Part shown: one piece after another, positions 44,067-62,292 of the stretch
Numbering within the stretch: the first letter of the stretch is position 1
Layout: each line of letters opens with the position of its first letter
Assembly: GCA_963920575.1 (NCBI GenBank)
Contig: OY986965.1
Coordinates: 4,729,134-4,793,133 of the forward strand
DNA from: Narthecium ossifragum
Taxonomy: Eukaryota > Streptophyta > Magnoliopsida > Dioscoreales > Nartheciaceae
Direction of reading: 5' to 3'
DNA: 64,000 nucleotides
Made by a program: the position numbers and the translations under genes
The notes under the pieces: model-generated
Databases searched by the model: none
What the model saw: the letters and a program-made list of their open reading frames with translations, nothing else
Told to the model about the DNA's origin: nothing

Positions 44067-46291
44067 TCACAATCTCCAAGTTCTTTTCTTCACTGCCATC
44101 CTTTTCTTCCTCGACGATCCAGCCTCCCCTCTCCCCATCGTAGCACCGACACCGACATCTTGTTCATCATGTCCCTCCGAATCCTCCTCTGTCGTGCCCA
44201 TGACTGGATATGATGATGGTATATCTTGAGATATCGGTATGTCATAGAAAGGAGTCTGACCAGTAGTCTGTTGCGACTGTTGTGAACTGACAGGATCTCC
44301 GCCGCAAATCCGCAAATCCTCCATCATAGAGTAGAATACCGGTGTCAAACGATCGGCGAACTTCTCTCCAGAACGGTCGTGGCACAGCATGTAATTCTCC
44401 TCGGCTGTATCATACTGTTCATGACGAGTTAAGAAAGTTTAGTTAGATTAACATAATATAAGAATTAATTACTAACGAACAAATTATATTTACCAGCTTC
44501 CGTAGCAGGTGTATGTTCGGCTGAAAGGCCATTCTGTCCTCCAATCTAGGCCTACTGACATACCGCTTGGTGATCCCCCAATACCACTGTAAATATGCCG
44601 CAGGATCCTCACCATCGTCCACTGCACCGTCAATGATCCTCTGGCGTCGTTCCTCCCATTGGGTGATATACTGGTGATGCGTACTGACCCAGTCTGCAGT
44701 AGCATTGCCCCGACGGCTTGCACGCGATAGTCTCTCTGTCACCGAGGGCGGTATCTCTTGTCGCAGGCCAAACTGCCGCATCACCCGTAGTGCATGGTGC
44801 ATCTCCACAACATCAAAGCATATGAGCGGCACATGACTCCTCCAAACAGCAAACCCCGCAGTGCAAAGGGCCGGTAATTATGCTAGACGCTGCGGTGCGT
44901 ATGGATACCATATAATCTAAAATTTAAAATACGAACTCAGTTAGATCACATCAACATTAAAGTAGGTAGCAAAATCGTGGATCGTGAGAAAGAATACCTA
45001 GGATGACAGCTGCCTATCCAACTGCTCTCTGTAGTAAGCTAAATAACGGCCATGCGGGTTCCCTCTACCGCTGTGTGGTGCTGTCCATCTACATTACACA
45101 TAAATAGTTCGGTGCTAATGCTAACAAAATATTAAAAAAATATTTTTAAAAAATCAAGACTTCGTACTGGATTGCTAGGGGCCTTCAAGGATATGCAAAT
45201 CACGCTCCTCATTTTGCTCTTGGGTAGCTAGTGGTCGTCGTGGCATTAGTTCAGGCCGTCCTATATGGAGGTGCTCCCATGACCATACCTGTGAAAACAA
45301 CTCCATATTAGGTATAATATAAAATATTTAAAGCAACTATATATAATATTTAAATGATAAATCACCTGTAACAGGTAAAGGCATCCAGAAATCTCATGCT
45401 TTCCTCTTTGTGAAGCTTTACATAGCTCCTGAAAGAGATGTGCTAGGCACGCCGCCCCCCAAGCATACTGTCCACATATATCCAAGTCATACAACAAAGG
45501 TAGATACTTCATATGTACCTACAATTGAAAGACAATGTTAGTTGATCCAATAGATAGATAAATAAAATATAAATAGGCAATTGTACTTACCCTGGAGCCA
45601 CTCGCATCAGGTACGACTAAACAACCCAACACATATAAAATGTAGGCGCGTGTAGCCTGATATACAAATTGATCCGTGGCATCTGGTCCAATATATCCGA
45701 AAGTAGAGCGTAGCCACGACAACTCAAGCATAGTCGGTCGGCCCTCCGCGGGTACAGCACTGAGCAGCTCCAAGCATATGTCATGCCAAATGCCTGACGT
45801 ACTCCCTGAAACTACCGCGCCATCAACAGGTAAACCCATCAGTATCCCAACATCTTGCAATGTGATCGTCATCTCCCCGTGACGCAAGTGGAAAGTAGTA
45901 GTCTCTGGTCGCCATCGCTCCACTAGCGCTGTGATCAAACAACGATCAAGTCGAATCGGTAGCAGTCTACTGACAACATAAAACCCCGAACGCCGAAGCA
46001 AATCTATCTGGCGCTCATCCACAATCCGCCAAGACTGTAAACGCAATGAGTGCTCTGTACACTTAAGGCCGAGGTCATCGTCATCCTGTATGTAAATTAT
46101 AAATGTTAGCTATCAAATACAAATATTAAAATATTAAACTTAATAACAATAAATGTTATATATGTAACATTTACCTGGCCATCCCAAACCGCCACGGAGC
46201 GGTGCTTGTCCTGGTCCCAAAGTACGTCTGGAGAAATCGGACTAGGCTCACCCTCGTACGGCCTCGGGTCAAAGGCCCCCATGTGAGCCAT
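44067..46291 (-). pseudogene. Plant mobile domain (PMD) protein gene, broken
   Basis: Exons on the minus strand: 46175-46291, 45591-46085, 45366-45518, about 45170-45290, about 45005-45087, 44494-44916 and 44067-44414. The first gives MAHMGAFDPRPYEGEPSP; the second has the core of the PMD (aminotransferase-like) domain: ERWRPETTTFHLRHGEMTIT, LQDVGILMGLPVDG and WLRSTFGYI; the third has YLPLLYDLDICGQYAWGAAC; later exons carry YYREQLDRQL, IIWYPYAPQRL and FDVVEMHHALRVMRQFGL. PMD proteins occur both as host genes (MAIN/MAIL, needed for silencing and meristem function) and inside transposons. Three in-frame stops (TAG after LEGP, TAG after RQLSS, TAA after PQRLA) sit where CAG or CAA codons are expected, and one join is out of frame, so this copy is dead. 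Confidence 0.85.
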
Positions 46292-46388
46292 CTCGAGCCT
46301 GTTGCATGCATTTGAAAAATATTAATATATAGTCTAAATTAAAGGATATGTGTAGTCTACTACAAAGGAATATACTTTAATACAATAA

Positions 46389-49149
46389 TTAGAGAAGCAT
46401 CATTACTCGTGTATCTGTGTTAGGTAATGGCTCACGACATGTAGCCCTGTTGTGACCCGTCTGATTGCACCTGTTGCACCTTACATGTTGCAATCCTCTC
46501 ATTTCATACATGCCATTACGGAACCTTGTACTCCTCGGACGCCCAGCCGGCCTCCGCACATGTGGGGGAAGCAATGTGTATCCTTCGACTACCGGCCAGT
46601 GTTGATCTCCATGAATAGGATGGAAATGAGTTGCATATGTTTGTCTGTACATGCTGGAGGTGTAAAACGGTGAAACGAAATCGTACGCCGAAGCCCTGAT
46701 CGATATGTCACCGCATACGGCTAGAACGTGCGGACATGGATAAAGCATCATCTGAAATTGTCCACAACTGCATGTCCCTTCCTATCCAGATAACTTGACA
46801 GTAAATGTAACCTCATGTCGTTCTATCACCGTGTACTCACCGCCGTCAAATGATTGCACATGACATGATTGGGCTAGTATGCAATGCTTGTGTAGTACAT
46901 CTTCAACTACTGGTGTCAGCTCACCAGTCATTGCTTGGCCCTCACGACGACGGCGCTTGAAGAGGTCGTTCATCCTTTCAAAGGTCTTGGCCACTAATGC
47001 TTTAATAGGCATACCCCGTACACCTTTCAAACCATTATTCAAACTTTCAGACCAATTGGTGGTCATTGAGCCAAACCGTTTGTTATCATCATGAGACAAC
47101 GCCCAAGTTTCTGGTGGCTCTGCAGTAACGAGCCACTGATAAGCTTCTGGCTTAACTTTTTTAATTCCATCCATGATCTTATAAAATGCCTCCTTGTGGA
47201 TCTTCTTTGCTGCAACCCAAAATAAGCTATACAAATTATCATCCTTGAACTTGCTTCTGAAGTTGTCTGCAAAGTGCCTCATACAGAATCGCTGGAAGCC
47301 TAACGGCGGGGGGAACTCTGTCCTTACTGCCTCTTTGATTGCTCTGTGTCGGTCTGAAATTATAGCTATACCTCTTCTTCCACTGACCATATATACTCTA
47401 AGTAGAGCAAGGAACCATGACCAACTGCTGGAATTTTCAGACTCAACCACGGCATATGCTATTGATATCAAATGATCGTTGCCATCCACTGCCGTCGCGA
47501 CTAATAAAATGCCAAGATACTTTCCATATAGGTGTGTTCCATCGATAGATATTATGGGTCGACAGTGTTTGAAAGCCTCGATAGTAGGATGAAACGACCA
47601 GAAGACGCGCTCAAATATATCAACACCGGTGCACACAGTCTCCGTTTGAAGCTTCATTACAGTACCAGGATTATCTGCCACCATTGCTTGCATATACCAA
47701 GGCAGGATATTATATGATTCTTTCCAATCACCATATATAATCTTCATAGCTAGTATATGTGCATGATATGCTTTTGCATAGCTGATGTTGACATGGTAGT
47801 CATCTTTGATCCTTTGCACAATATCTTTGGGGGTCATAGCGGTGTTTGTCTTTATTGCACCAAGTATGATACCACATATGAATTGAGCAATGCAGTGACG
47901 GTGGTTGGTATTCAACAAACCCGCCCGACATGTATGTGAACCACCGTAACTCTTCACCTGAAAGTAAGATGTTTCCGTTAGGATTACGACACTTGACACT
48001 AAACGCAATGAGTGCTCTACACTAAATGCAATGAGTGCTCTGTACCTGAAAGTAAGATGTTTCCTTATAAGTAGGCACATGCAAACGCCAGGAACAATCA
48101 GGATTACAGCACTTGACGGTCAACACCTTCGGCCCGGACTTGACAGTGCAATGTTCTGCAAACCTCCGAAGCTCGTACTGTTGAAGAGCATGCATAAGTG
48201 ATGCCTTGGTCTCGAATATTTGCTTTTTATAGAATTCACCATCGAACGGGGTCGGGTCTTCAAATACCCCGGGTATGGTATTATTCATTGTCATTTGGTC
48301 GACCCACTCATCATTTGGGAATTCATCAGGTAACTCCTCCTCGTACTGTGTTGGAGTAAGCGGCATTGGATCATCAATACCTTCATCATGACGTGTTGGC
48401 TCGTTGCTCAGTGCAGTATTATCGATCCAATCGTCATCATGATCCTCGACATCAACATCTATCAAGGGGCTTCGAGATGTTGAAGGCATAGAAGCATCTC
48501 CATGGCCGCTACTGACATTATCATCATCATATTGGTGCCCTCCGAGCAAACTCGACGGGTCATCTCCCATGTTTGTACCCGGAGTAGTTTGCGTGTATTC
48601 AGGAGTCAACCATGTATCCTCCTGCCGGTAAGGCCTGCATGTTCATACACGAGCGAACTCATGAACAAGGGCAAACCAAGATATAAAATTACATGTCTGA
48701 CAATAAATTACTTACTGCGATGTCTGGTGTCCGAAGATGGGAGCGCCATAAGACCCAAGAGAGACGTTATCCGTTGAATCATCTTCTCGTTGTAGTAGGC
48801 GTGTAAATTCACCAAATGCCGTATTATTTGGAGGGTTATTGTTGACTTCGACACCAATTTTCACCAAGAACAATTGTATACTTGAAATGACTGGATAGAG
48901 GCTAAGAATGCCACTAGTATCACTATCATCCTTTATTTCTACACCGCAATACATGCTTTCTCCCATTGGATATCTACAAGTTATGCGAATGTCGAAATAG
49001 TTTGGATTGTATCCAGTTAAATCAAACATTAAAGCCTTTAAATCCGCATAACTTGCATTTTTCCGTATCCTACTTGGTTTGATTCGGCCACCTATGTACT
49101 CAATATCACCCGCATTACCCTTTAATTCCACAATCCGTCCATCCGACAC
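46389..49149 (-). pseudogene. mudrA-like: MuDR-type Mutator transposase, broken
   Basis: Two exons on the minus strand (48716-49149 and 46389-48634) joined by a GTAAGT/CAG intron. Exon 1 gives the N-terminal domain (VSDGRIVELKGNAGDIEYIG). Exon 2 has an acidic region, the Cys-containing MuDR DNA-binding block (GPKVLTVKCCNPDCSWRLHV), the DDE transposase core (IISIDGTHLYGKYLGILLVA, then IISDRHRAIKEAV), a SWIM zinc finger (CSCG...CPHVLAVC, 46690-46780) and a final zinc knuckle (CNRCNQTGHNRATC). The copy is disabled by a TAG at 46779-46781, just before the SWIM finger, and by an 88-bp duplication with filler at 47960-48064 that shifts the frame. The start codon is uncertain: no good ATG is in frame before 49149. 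Confidence 0.85.
47957..48064. repeat. Short duplication with filler in the transposase
   Basis: CCTGAAAGTAAGATGTTTCC occurs at 47957 and again at 48045. Between them AAACGCAATGAGTGCTCT (48001) and a second near copy (AAATGCAATGAGTGCTCT) occur. The same word lies once at 46039-46060 in the PMD gene, so the insert appears to be copied from about 2 kb away. Confidence 0.8.
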
Positions 49150-49559
49150 AATAGTGGAACAATGCCATTATCCATCACTATAAATAACACAAATATGATG
49201 ACAATTATGAGTCGATTAGAAAGAAATTACAAGTTAATAATAAAAAATTCTATGGAAAACATGTTTCATATAATCTAATTGAATTAATACTAAAAATTTA
49301 TGAAATTTATCAACAATGCCACTATCCAAATCATCATACCAGCAGGATTAAAAAATGAATTTTCGAATAAAAAATAGGCATGCTATAAAAAAAACCCTAA
49401 TTTCACTATCTAAACCCTAAATCTCACACAACAACAACAATAACTAAAATTTCAAGATAAAAAACGTACTGGAAAGTAAGATGGAGAATGGCTAAAGGAT
49501 CTTGAAGAATTTGGTCGGAAGATCGCCGGAAAATCGCCGGCAAATTTCAAGATTTAACT

Positions 49560-49760
49560 CCTCTTGAAGGAGTGGATGGACGGAAATGTGGGGGGAGGGG
49601 AGCCGCGGGCCGCGGGGCAGCGGGGCCGCGGGCGGAGCGCCGACCAGATGCGCCGGAGACTGGCGGAGAGCGCCGGGAAGAGGAGAAGGAGGAGAGCCCG
49701 GGTGGGGAAGGAGGAGAGACCGGCTAGGGGAAAGGAGAAGGGGCCGCGGGGTTGATGACG
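49560..49760 (-). promoter_or_regulatory. GC-rich leader or promoter region of the Mutator element
   Basis: A CpG-rich, purine-strand-biased stretch upstream of the transposase. It is likely the promoter and leader of the element, as usual for regions next to Mutator ends. No TATA box is identified. Confidence 0.35.
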
Positions 49761-49765
49761 ATGGA

Positions 49766-49920
49766 AGACGTAATTAATATAAACGTAACTCCAAGTTACA
49801 TCTTAGTAGTGACCACTCTTACCCGCCCGCCCTTGGCTTCCAGCGGGGAGGGAACGATCAAAGACGTAACTTCAAGTTACGTCTACATTAATAAAGACGT
49901 AACTTGAAGTTACGTCTTTA
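49766..49920. repeat. Cluster of GACGTAACTT palindromes near the Mutator end
   Basis: AAGACGTAACTT followed by one base and AAGTTACGTCTT occurs at about 49860-49884 (one end degenerate) and exactly at 49893-49917. A third, imperfect copy (ACGTAACTCCAAGTTACATC) lies at 49775-49795. Each is a near-perfect hairpin with 12-bp arms. Confidence 0.85.
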
Positions 49921-49989
49921 ATGCCAAGATTAAAAAAATGAAAGGCCACGCCAGCGTGGCGCTGACGTGGCCAAACCAGGCATAGATTC

Positions 49990-50950
49990 ATCAATATTTT
50001 CTTCATAGGTATATTTTAATCATATTTTTTAAAAATAATATTATTTAAAAAAAATTTCCAATTTAGAACCCTCTCTTTGTTTATTGACTTAAATTTCCTT
50101 ATGGACCTTATATCCACTTTTCATACCATCTCACACATACATACATACATAAGTTTTGGGTACCACATTGGATGGCAATGAATCTTGTGCCATTAGAAAG
50201 AGGACTTCATATATGGAAAAAAAAAATTTATAATATGATTTCTTGCATATCAATGCAAGCATTACGATATGTGATTGCTTGCAGGAGCACTAGAGTCTAG
50301 AGTGTATGCATGGACGCTCATCAATACATGCCCTATATTGATCCTATGGTGAGATCATCGAATCGAAGGTCGACGACCCAATCCCAAGACAGTGTTGCGT
50401 CCGTGATGACGAAGGAGGAGGTTGCTGTGGCAGCAAGGAGGGATTCTTGAGCGGTGACGACGGCCCGGCAGGGCGTCAGGCAGCAGCTGGAGGAGCCGAA
50501 CCGAGATGGCAGGTGAGCAGGCCTGGGCAAAAAGCCCATGAACATTCCCTGTAGAAAAGCCCAAGGGCTGCCTCAAGATTTCTGAAATATTGTGAAGAAT
50601 GACCCAAACTGATACGAAGTGGGGAGGGGGAGAACAAGAACCTAAACTTTTGATTCATCTTAAATACGTTATCATGATACAAAAACCCTTTTAAGAGTGT
50701 ACACAAATTAAACGCATCGTTTATTAGAATGTTGATCCACGTAACAACAATAATAAATATCCTGTTACTAACTTCAGCGTAGCATAGGAAAACACTGCAT
50801 ATCATCTATGCCTGAATCTTAATGACCGCTTCAGTATCCCACCATCTTCTAACAAATAAGCAATGTATGAAGGAAGAAGAGCTTCTAGCCATGTGTCCGA
50901 AATTGTAGAAGTATAAACTGATCACAAGAGCCTTATCAAGATCCAGTAGC
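49990..50950. other. Intergenic DNA and 3' flank of the epimerase gene
   Basis: AT-rich to about 50330, then GC-richer DNA (50340-50540) with no recognised motif. The part from about 50770 to 50950 is likely the 3' UTR of the epimerase gene, which reads leftward. Confidence 0.5.
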
Positions 50951-56665
<5,715 letters not shown>

Positions 56666-57960
56666 GTGAGAAAGAAATTTCAGACCACAGCACAGGAACA
56701 AAACCAAAGCCCTCGCCGGTCTAGAGGATCACCCCTCTACCGTGGAGCAGAGTCCCTCTTGCCAGCCAGTCCACGATATGCCTGAATCGATGACACCAAC
56801 AAGCACAGATTCAAATATGGGTATGCACATAAAAACGCAAAACCACCAATTTTTCTCTCGGAGATAAGGGATATGCACAACATGAAGCAACGCGAGTTTA
56901 TAAACCAAATCGGATAGCAGAGACTAAACCGTCAGGTTATTAATGATCCATCCAAAACTGCCAGCACAAAGGTAACAAGCATTGAACTCCTAGCTATAAC
57001 AAGAATCAAAATAACGAGGAAAAGGTAAGCAATCAAAGTCCAGATGTCCAGAACCAGCAGAAATCACGAAACCAGAGCAAAAAAGAGCACATCTCAAAGT
57101 CCCGGGAAATCCGGATTTGTGATCTTATAGAAGAAGATGAGGGATCTCAAACTTTTACAATCAAAGAATAGGTCAAAAATACAATTTTTCTCATTCTTAA
57201 ACGCAGTAAAGTTCAGAACTTTCAAATAGATGCAGTAAAAACAAAAAGGTCGGATCAAAACTCGCCATTCCAGATCTTCAAAAATATCCAAAACCAAAAC
57301 AATTTAAGTTGCAGACGCGCCCACCTAAGACAAAACCAGACAAAACACGAGAGAAAGCCCATACTGGCACGAAGCCGATTACAAGGAACGGAACCGACAC
57401 ATATCCTCACAGAACCTGGGAGCTAAGAAACCCATCCCATATACGCCCAAGAAAAAAGAGAACCTGGGTCGAAAAACCGATCGAAAAGCTCGAAAGGCGT
57501 GTGCTTGGTTGGAGACGAACAAATATAAAAAAGAAAAGACTACCCATCTCGTAAAACACGGAAAAAAGAGAACCCATATTGCAAAACCGATCAAAACGCT
57601 CGAAAACCATGTATTTCTCAGCCGAACCCATATGACAAAAATCCAAAAGAACGCTTACCAATATCACAAAAACCCCAAAGAACAACTACCCATCTCACCA
57701 AATCCTTAAAAACAGAGAACCCTCTTTCGGAAACGGATCGAAGAGCAAGAAAAACTCACCAATCAGAGAACCAAAAGTCAATCAAGCACCTTGGCACAAG
57801 AGAGACACGGAGGAGGGGAGGGGAGGAGAGGAGAGGAATGAGATGGGACTCGGGACCAAGTCGAGGTCTTTAGAGGGAGAGAGAAAGGGACGGGGGGAGA
57901 GCGAGCCAATTGAGAAATTCTGACTACTACTCTCTCGCTTCCCATGTTCTTCGAATGAGC
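56666..57960 (-). promoter_or_regulatory. 5' UTR, leader intron and promoter side of the epimerase gene
   Basis: The coding exon continues upstream as leader to 56777, where CAG marks an acceptor. A leader intron of about 1 kb follows (56778-57789), and a first non-coding exon begins after a GTGCTT donor at 57790 and extends through a CT-rich stretch (minus strand) to roughly 57960. The intron holds degenerate repeats of CCCATATnnCAAAA type (57390-57720). The transcription start is not fixed by sequence alone. Confidence 0.6.
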
Positions 57961-60418
57961 CCTCCCCCATGGAATCAGGACTTTTCCCCCCAAAGTTCTC
58001 ATTTCTTTTTAGCAGCGTATTTTTAATCCCCTTCTTTATTATTTGGAGGAATGTATATAAAGTTTTGTTTGTGATGACATCAATATGCATGCATGCATGC
58101 ATGCATCCAATAACATTATGTCATAGGACCACACTATATACGCATCCATGCATGTCATCTTACATGACTCATTCTCATTAATCTTTACAAATAATAGAGA
58201 TTATAGTGTAGCATGTCCATTGAAATAATTAAGGATGAAGCAAAGAGATAAATTATGCCAGTAATTGCTTAAATATAAGGGGTGTGAGGCAGATATACTT
58301 ATATATGAAGCATTTGGTTTTTCTGCAACAAGGTAGTCAGATTGTCAGATCCAACACCGAGTCTTAAATTTGATTGACTATAAGATTACTAGTTATGTCC
58401 CTTGTCAGTAGTCACCAATCCCACTTCAATAATCACCAGATAACTCTCTTCCATTAAAGCCCCTTTCGACCTAAGATTATCATGTCACATACTAGAACAT
58501 TCTCCTGTCATGTAGGATAATAAAAGTTTCATTTATAATCATATCCTCTTATATAGGATGATATATGTCATATTTTTTCATATGTTATCGGAGGTTGCCG
58601 ATTTGAATTATTAATGTGCTATTAAGTTGGTGAGCAATTAATGATGTATCTCCTACCATTAGCTTATTATCATTTTCTATATAAAAAACTTTGTAATTAT
58701 ATTAGTTTTAATTTCTCAGTACAAGGAGCCACATCAATAACTGTCAATAGGCAATCAAACATAGAGTTCACAATGCATCATATAATATCAGAAAATGCAA
58801 TGCGTATAATGATGCCAATATCAATTGATGCAGGGACAACCGAGGTTGTATATTTTGATTTGTGCTCACCGAGATTAGTGTTATAGTCTCAACTATTTTA
58901 TTTAAAAAATAATAATAACTCATAAATAATTAAAGGCCAATTAATAAATTTTATCCTCGAGGAAAAATAACCTATAATTAATTTCTTCTCGATAATATTT
59001 CTATCATTTTAAGTGTGTTGGGAATATCAAACCTAGATGATAAATAATCACAAGCTTCCCTGGATCCCAGTGCTCTAATGTTATTTAATCTCTGTTCTAT
59101 ATGTACTTTTATCTCCCTTCTTAGGAATATGCTAGCATGGCTATTAATAGAAAAGCATGCCCTCAAAAAGGGCCAATGCCGCATGCACTGATAGTTATGG
59201 ATGTAATAGTGTATGTCTCATGAAATGTGATTTCTTGGTTTACTTTTTATTGTGTTAGTTGTTGGCCAAACCCTATTGTGGGCCAAAACCTAACAATATG
59301 AGTTATTACACGTCTCTGTCTCTCTCTCTAAATATCTCTGTCTCTCTCTCTCCTCATATAGTGATTGGATTTTACACTCATGTCACAAGCTTTTTATTTG
59401 GCTTCATGTGGGGCATGCTGGATTGCTATCTTCTGGATTATAGTGTTCAAATTATTCCTCTTTTACCTAAAAGTTTGGATTATTGTAAGAGTATGCATTG
59501 CATGTGACATGCATGTACAGAGCACTTCAGTTCAAGATATTCGGATTTGCTATAGGTGCATGACATTCAAGGGTTGAGGTGATGAATCCAAAACTTACTG
59601 TACTTTGAGATAAATGCTCAAAAAACACTACATTTGGAAGAAACAAACTTAATAGTTGACGTCTCTTCAAAATATGCTAAATTTCATAATATTATGTACC
59701 CCGCTCAAAACACAACGGTCATTTTGAAAATTCCTTCGAACCGATTAAGCCCTCGTTTGGTTCTGAGTTAAGGGGAACATGGTTAATGAGGGTCAGGGGT
59801 AAAAAAGGTGGGGATAAGAAATGGGGATAAACTTAACCCATTTTTTGGTGTTTGACTTAGGTAAGTTAGTGTGTTAAGTTTGAGATAAGGATAAGAATTA
59901 CAAAGTGTATAAAATATATAATATTATAAATAGTGGGTAACCTAGTGGGTTAAGATTATAATATTTAAAATAACTATTAAATTATTTCAAATGCTTGTAT
60001 GTAAAGTGTATAAAATATATAATATTATAATAATGGATAAAATAGTGGGTTAAGATTATAATATTTGAATTAATTATTAAGTTAATTCAAATGTTTGTAC
60101 GTAAAATGTATAAAATATATATTTAAACTCTCAAAAGGCTCTATTTGTCGATCAGCACACGCTGACAGTGAACCTCAACACCACTCCCACAACCAATTTT
60201 GGTTTTAATCAATCCTCAGAACACCAGCTAACCTATCTTTCTCTATTCCACTATTAAGTTAAGTTTTCGGTATTTGTATGTTGAACCGTATAAAATTTAC
60301 AATAGTATATTATTATATAAAATAGAGTAAAAATATATTATAATAAAGTATAATATTACCACCCCACCCGTCCTGTTCGACGCCACCACCGGTGAATCCC
60401 TCCCCTATCAACACCCGC
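57961..60418. other. Intergenic DNA
   Basis: No gene is recognised. It includes an (ATGC)5 run at 58084-58108, a CTCTCTCTCT run near 59340, and the typical MITE phrase AAGCCCTCGTTTGG at 59747 followed by a tandem array at 59895-60125 (period about 104 bp: GTGTATAAAATATATAATAT). The frame at 58641-58886 has no known motif. Confidence 0.5.
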
Positions 60419-60610
60419 TTATTTGCCATCTCTGGAAGATACCTGGTCCTCCGCCATCGTCGGCAACGATACCCACCCGTTCTCCACTGGGTCGTATGAC
60501 TCGGCAATGTTGAGGCCGTTCTTGCCGACGTCGTGGCCGTCAGCGACGTCCACGTGGCCTCCACCTATGGCAGACGTGAAGAAAAATCGTATCGCCACAT
60601 GACATAACAT
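60419..60610 (-). pseudogene. Fragment of an F-box/kelch-type gene
   Basis: The minus-strand frame reads DGHDVGKNGLNIAESYDPVE then NGWVSLPTMAEDQVSSRDG, which is one kelch repeat of the plant F-box/kelch type (GGHD, AESYDP, W, LPxM). The usual repeat has a second Gly and continues into further repeats; here a stop follows at 60419. It is GC-rich against AT-rich flanks, so it looks like a captured or relict fragment. Confidence 0.5.
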
Positions 60611-61634
60611 TAAAGGTCTAAAAGGGGAGGTTTATCTTAGGACTAGTACAATAAAATCAATTGTGGAAATCTAAATAGGAGGAGTCTAATTAAATCATAT
60701 GTTTGCAAATGATAAGAGCAAAAAATATATTAAAGCAAGGATAAGAGATAAGAGTTAGAGAGATTGCACCAGAAATTTAAAGTGGTTCGGCCAACCTTGC
60801 CTACGTCTACTTCACTCAATGGCCTACTTGAGGTTCCACTACTTGAAAGACCTCTTACAAGTTGTCCACCATGCTTCCAGGTGCTTGGCAACATAACCAC
60901 CAAGCTTACGGGTGCTTGGCAACCTTACAATCTCTCCAAGCTCTCTCTTGGATATTTCTCTCAAGGTCTACTTTACACTTGAAGTAGTTTTACAAAGGTT
61001 TAGCTCACTAATAAAGAGATAGAAACTTGCTAGAATATTATTACAATAATCCCTTAGCTCCCCCTAAGTCATAGGCAAGTTTGCTGTAACTTCTCTTTTA
61101 TAGCTGAGCTCCAAAGCCCTCCAAATAGCCTCCCAACGGCTATTTTCTGCTCATGCAACGACTCTTTAACGGCTCTTTTCCTGGCTGGCGGTCGACCGTC
61201 GCATCGTCAGTGACATCGTCCGCCAGGTTCATCTTGAGCCACGGTCGATCCACGCATCGTCTGTCAAGCTTCACGGTCGACCGTGACATCGACCGTTAGG
61301 CTCTGTTGTAAAAACTGCTTTTTAGGGTCGATACCTCGTTTGACCGTCGCTCCTCCAAGACGGGTCATATAGGCCACAGTCGATCGGTCTATCGATCGTC
61401 AGCCTATTTTCCCACGACCAGCTTCCGCGGTCGATCCGTGTATCAACCGTCATACCCCACGGTCGATTCGTGCACCAACCGCCATACCCCACGGTGGATC
61501 CGTGCATCGACCGTAAGTATAAAAATAAATTAAATATGATTTCAATGCTTTCCAAATTAAGGGATATTAATATAAAACCAATGTTTTATCATCAAACATA
61601 TATTAACATCATCGAAACAATATTAGGACTAACA
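60610..61634 (-). repeat. Downstream LTR of the gag-only copia-like element
   Basis: Ends ACTAACA at 61634 (TGTTAGT on the minus strand); the other edge reads TTAAAGGTC where the upstream LTR has TGAAGGTC. Contains GGTCGACCGT-type palindromes (61190-61300) and three tandem units of about 33 bp, CATACCCCACGGTCGATCCG-like, at 61420-61513. Confidence 0.85.
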
Positions 61635-62292
61635 ATCTCCCCCTTTTTGATGATGTCAACCTTATAAATTGTGATGATAAAACTTTGAAAGTTCCCCCTT
61701 AATTTATGCATCCATTTAACTCATAAAATATGTTCTAAAGTGAATTTCACTTATGAAAGCAGGCCATATGTCACTAAAAGGATATAATAAGCTTTATTAT
61801 AGGTCAAAAGATATGAAAGTGCAAAATATGACATATGTACCTCTTTGTATAGAACCATGAGACATGATATTTGAGCATGGATTATATTCTCATGAAATCT
61901 CCAGTAAATATAGATAGAGAAATTCTTTAAACATCAAAAGGTTTTAAGTATGTAGAAAGTATAATGTTTCAAGAACTTTCAAAACAACAAGACATCATCA
62001 CAATATTTCTCCCCCTTTGACAACGTCAAAAAGAGTTAGTAGAGGGGGAAGAAGAATCACATAAAACCATAAAGATTTCTAAAAGAAAAAGTTTTAAAAT
62101 CAGAATTCAAGGTTTAAAATTTTCTCAATCAGTAAACAACAAAAAGATAAAATAAAGACTTCCTTAAACCATTTTTAAACAAACAAAAATGAAATAACAA
62201 GATATAATGGAGGAGACTTATATAAAAAATTAAAGCATACCTCCATTACCCTTGATGGCAAATTGTTATCCACATTCAAATACATTGAGCCT

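Larger units (their letters stand above)
43964..50000 (-). mobile_element. Mutator element with MuDR-type transposase and a plant mobile domain gene
   Basis: Two genes lie in the same orientation: a MuDR-type transposase (46389-49149) and a plant mobile domain gene (44067-46291), with only about 100 bp between them. The right terminal region (about 49560-49990) is GC-rich and has large palindromes. The left end is probably in or near the assembly gap, so the terminal repeats cannot be paired and the borders given here are approximate. Confidence 0.65.

Noticed and set aside
50333..50576. Possible extra gene downstream of the epimerase
   Set aside because: Short GC-rich frames on the minus strand without conserved motifs or splice support; left as unassigned flank.
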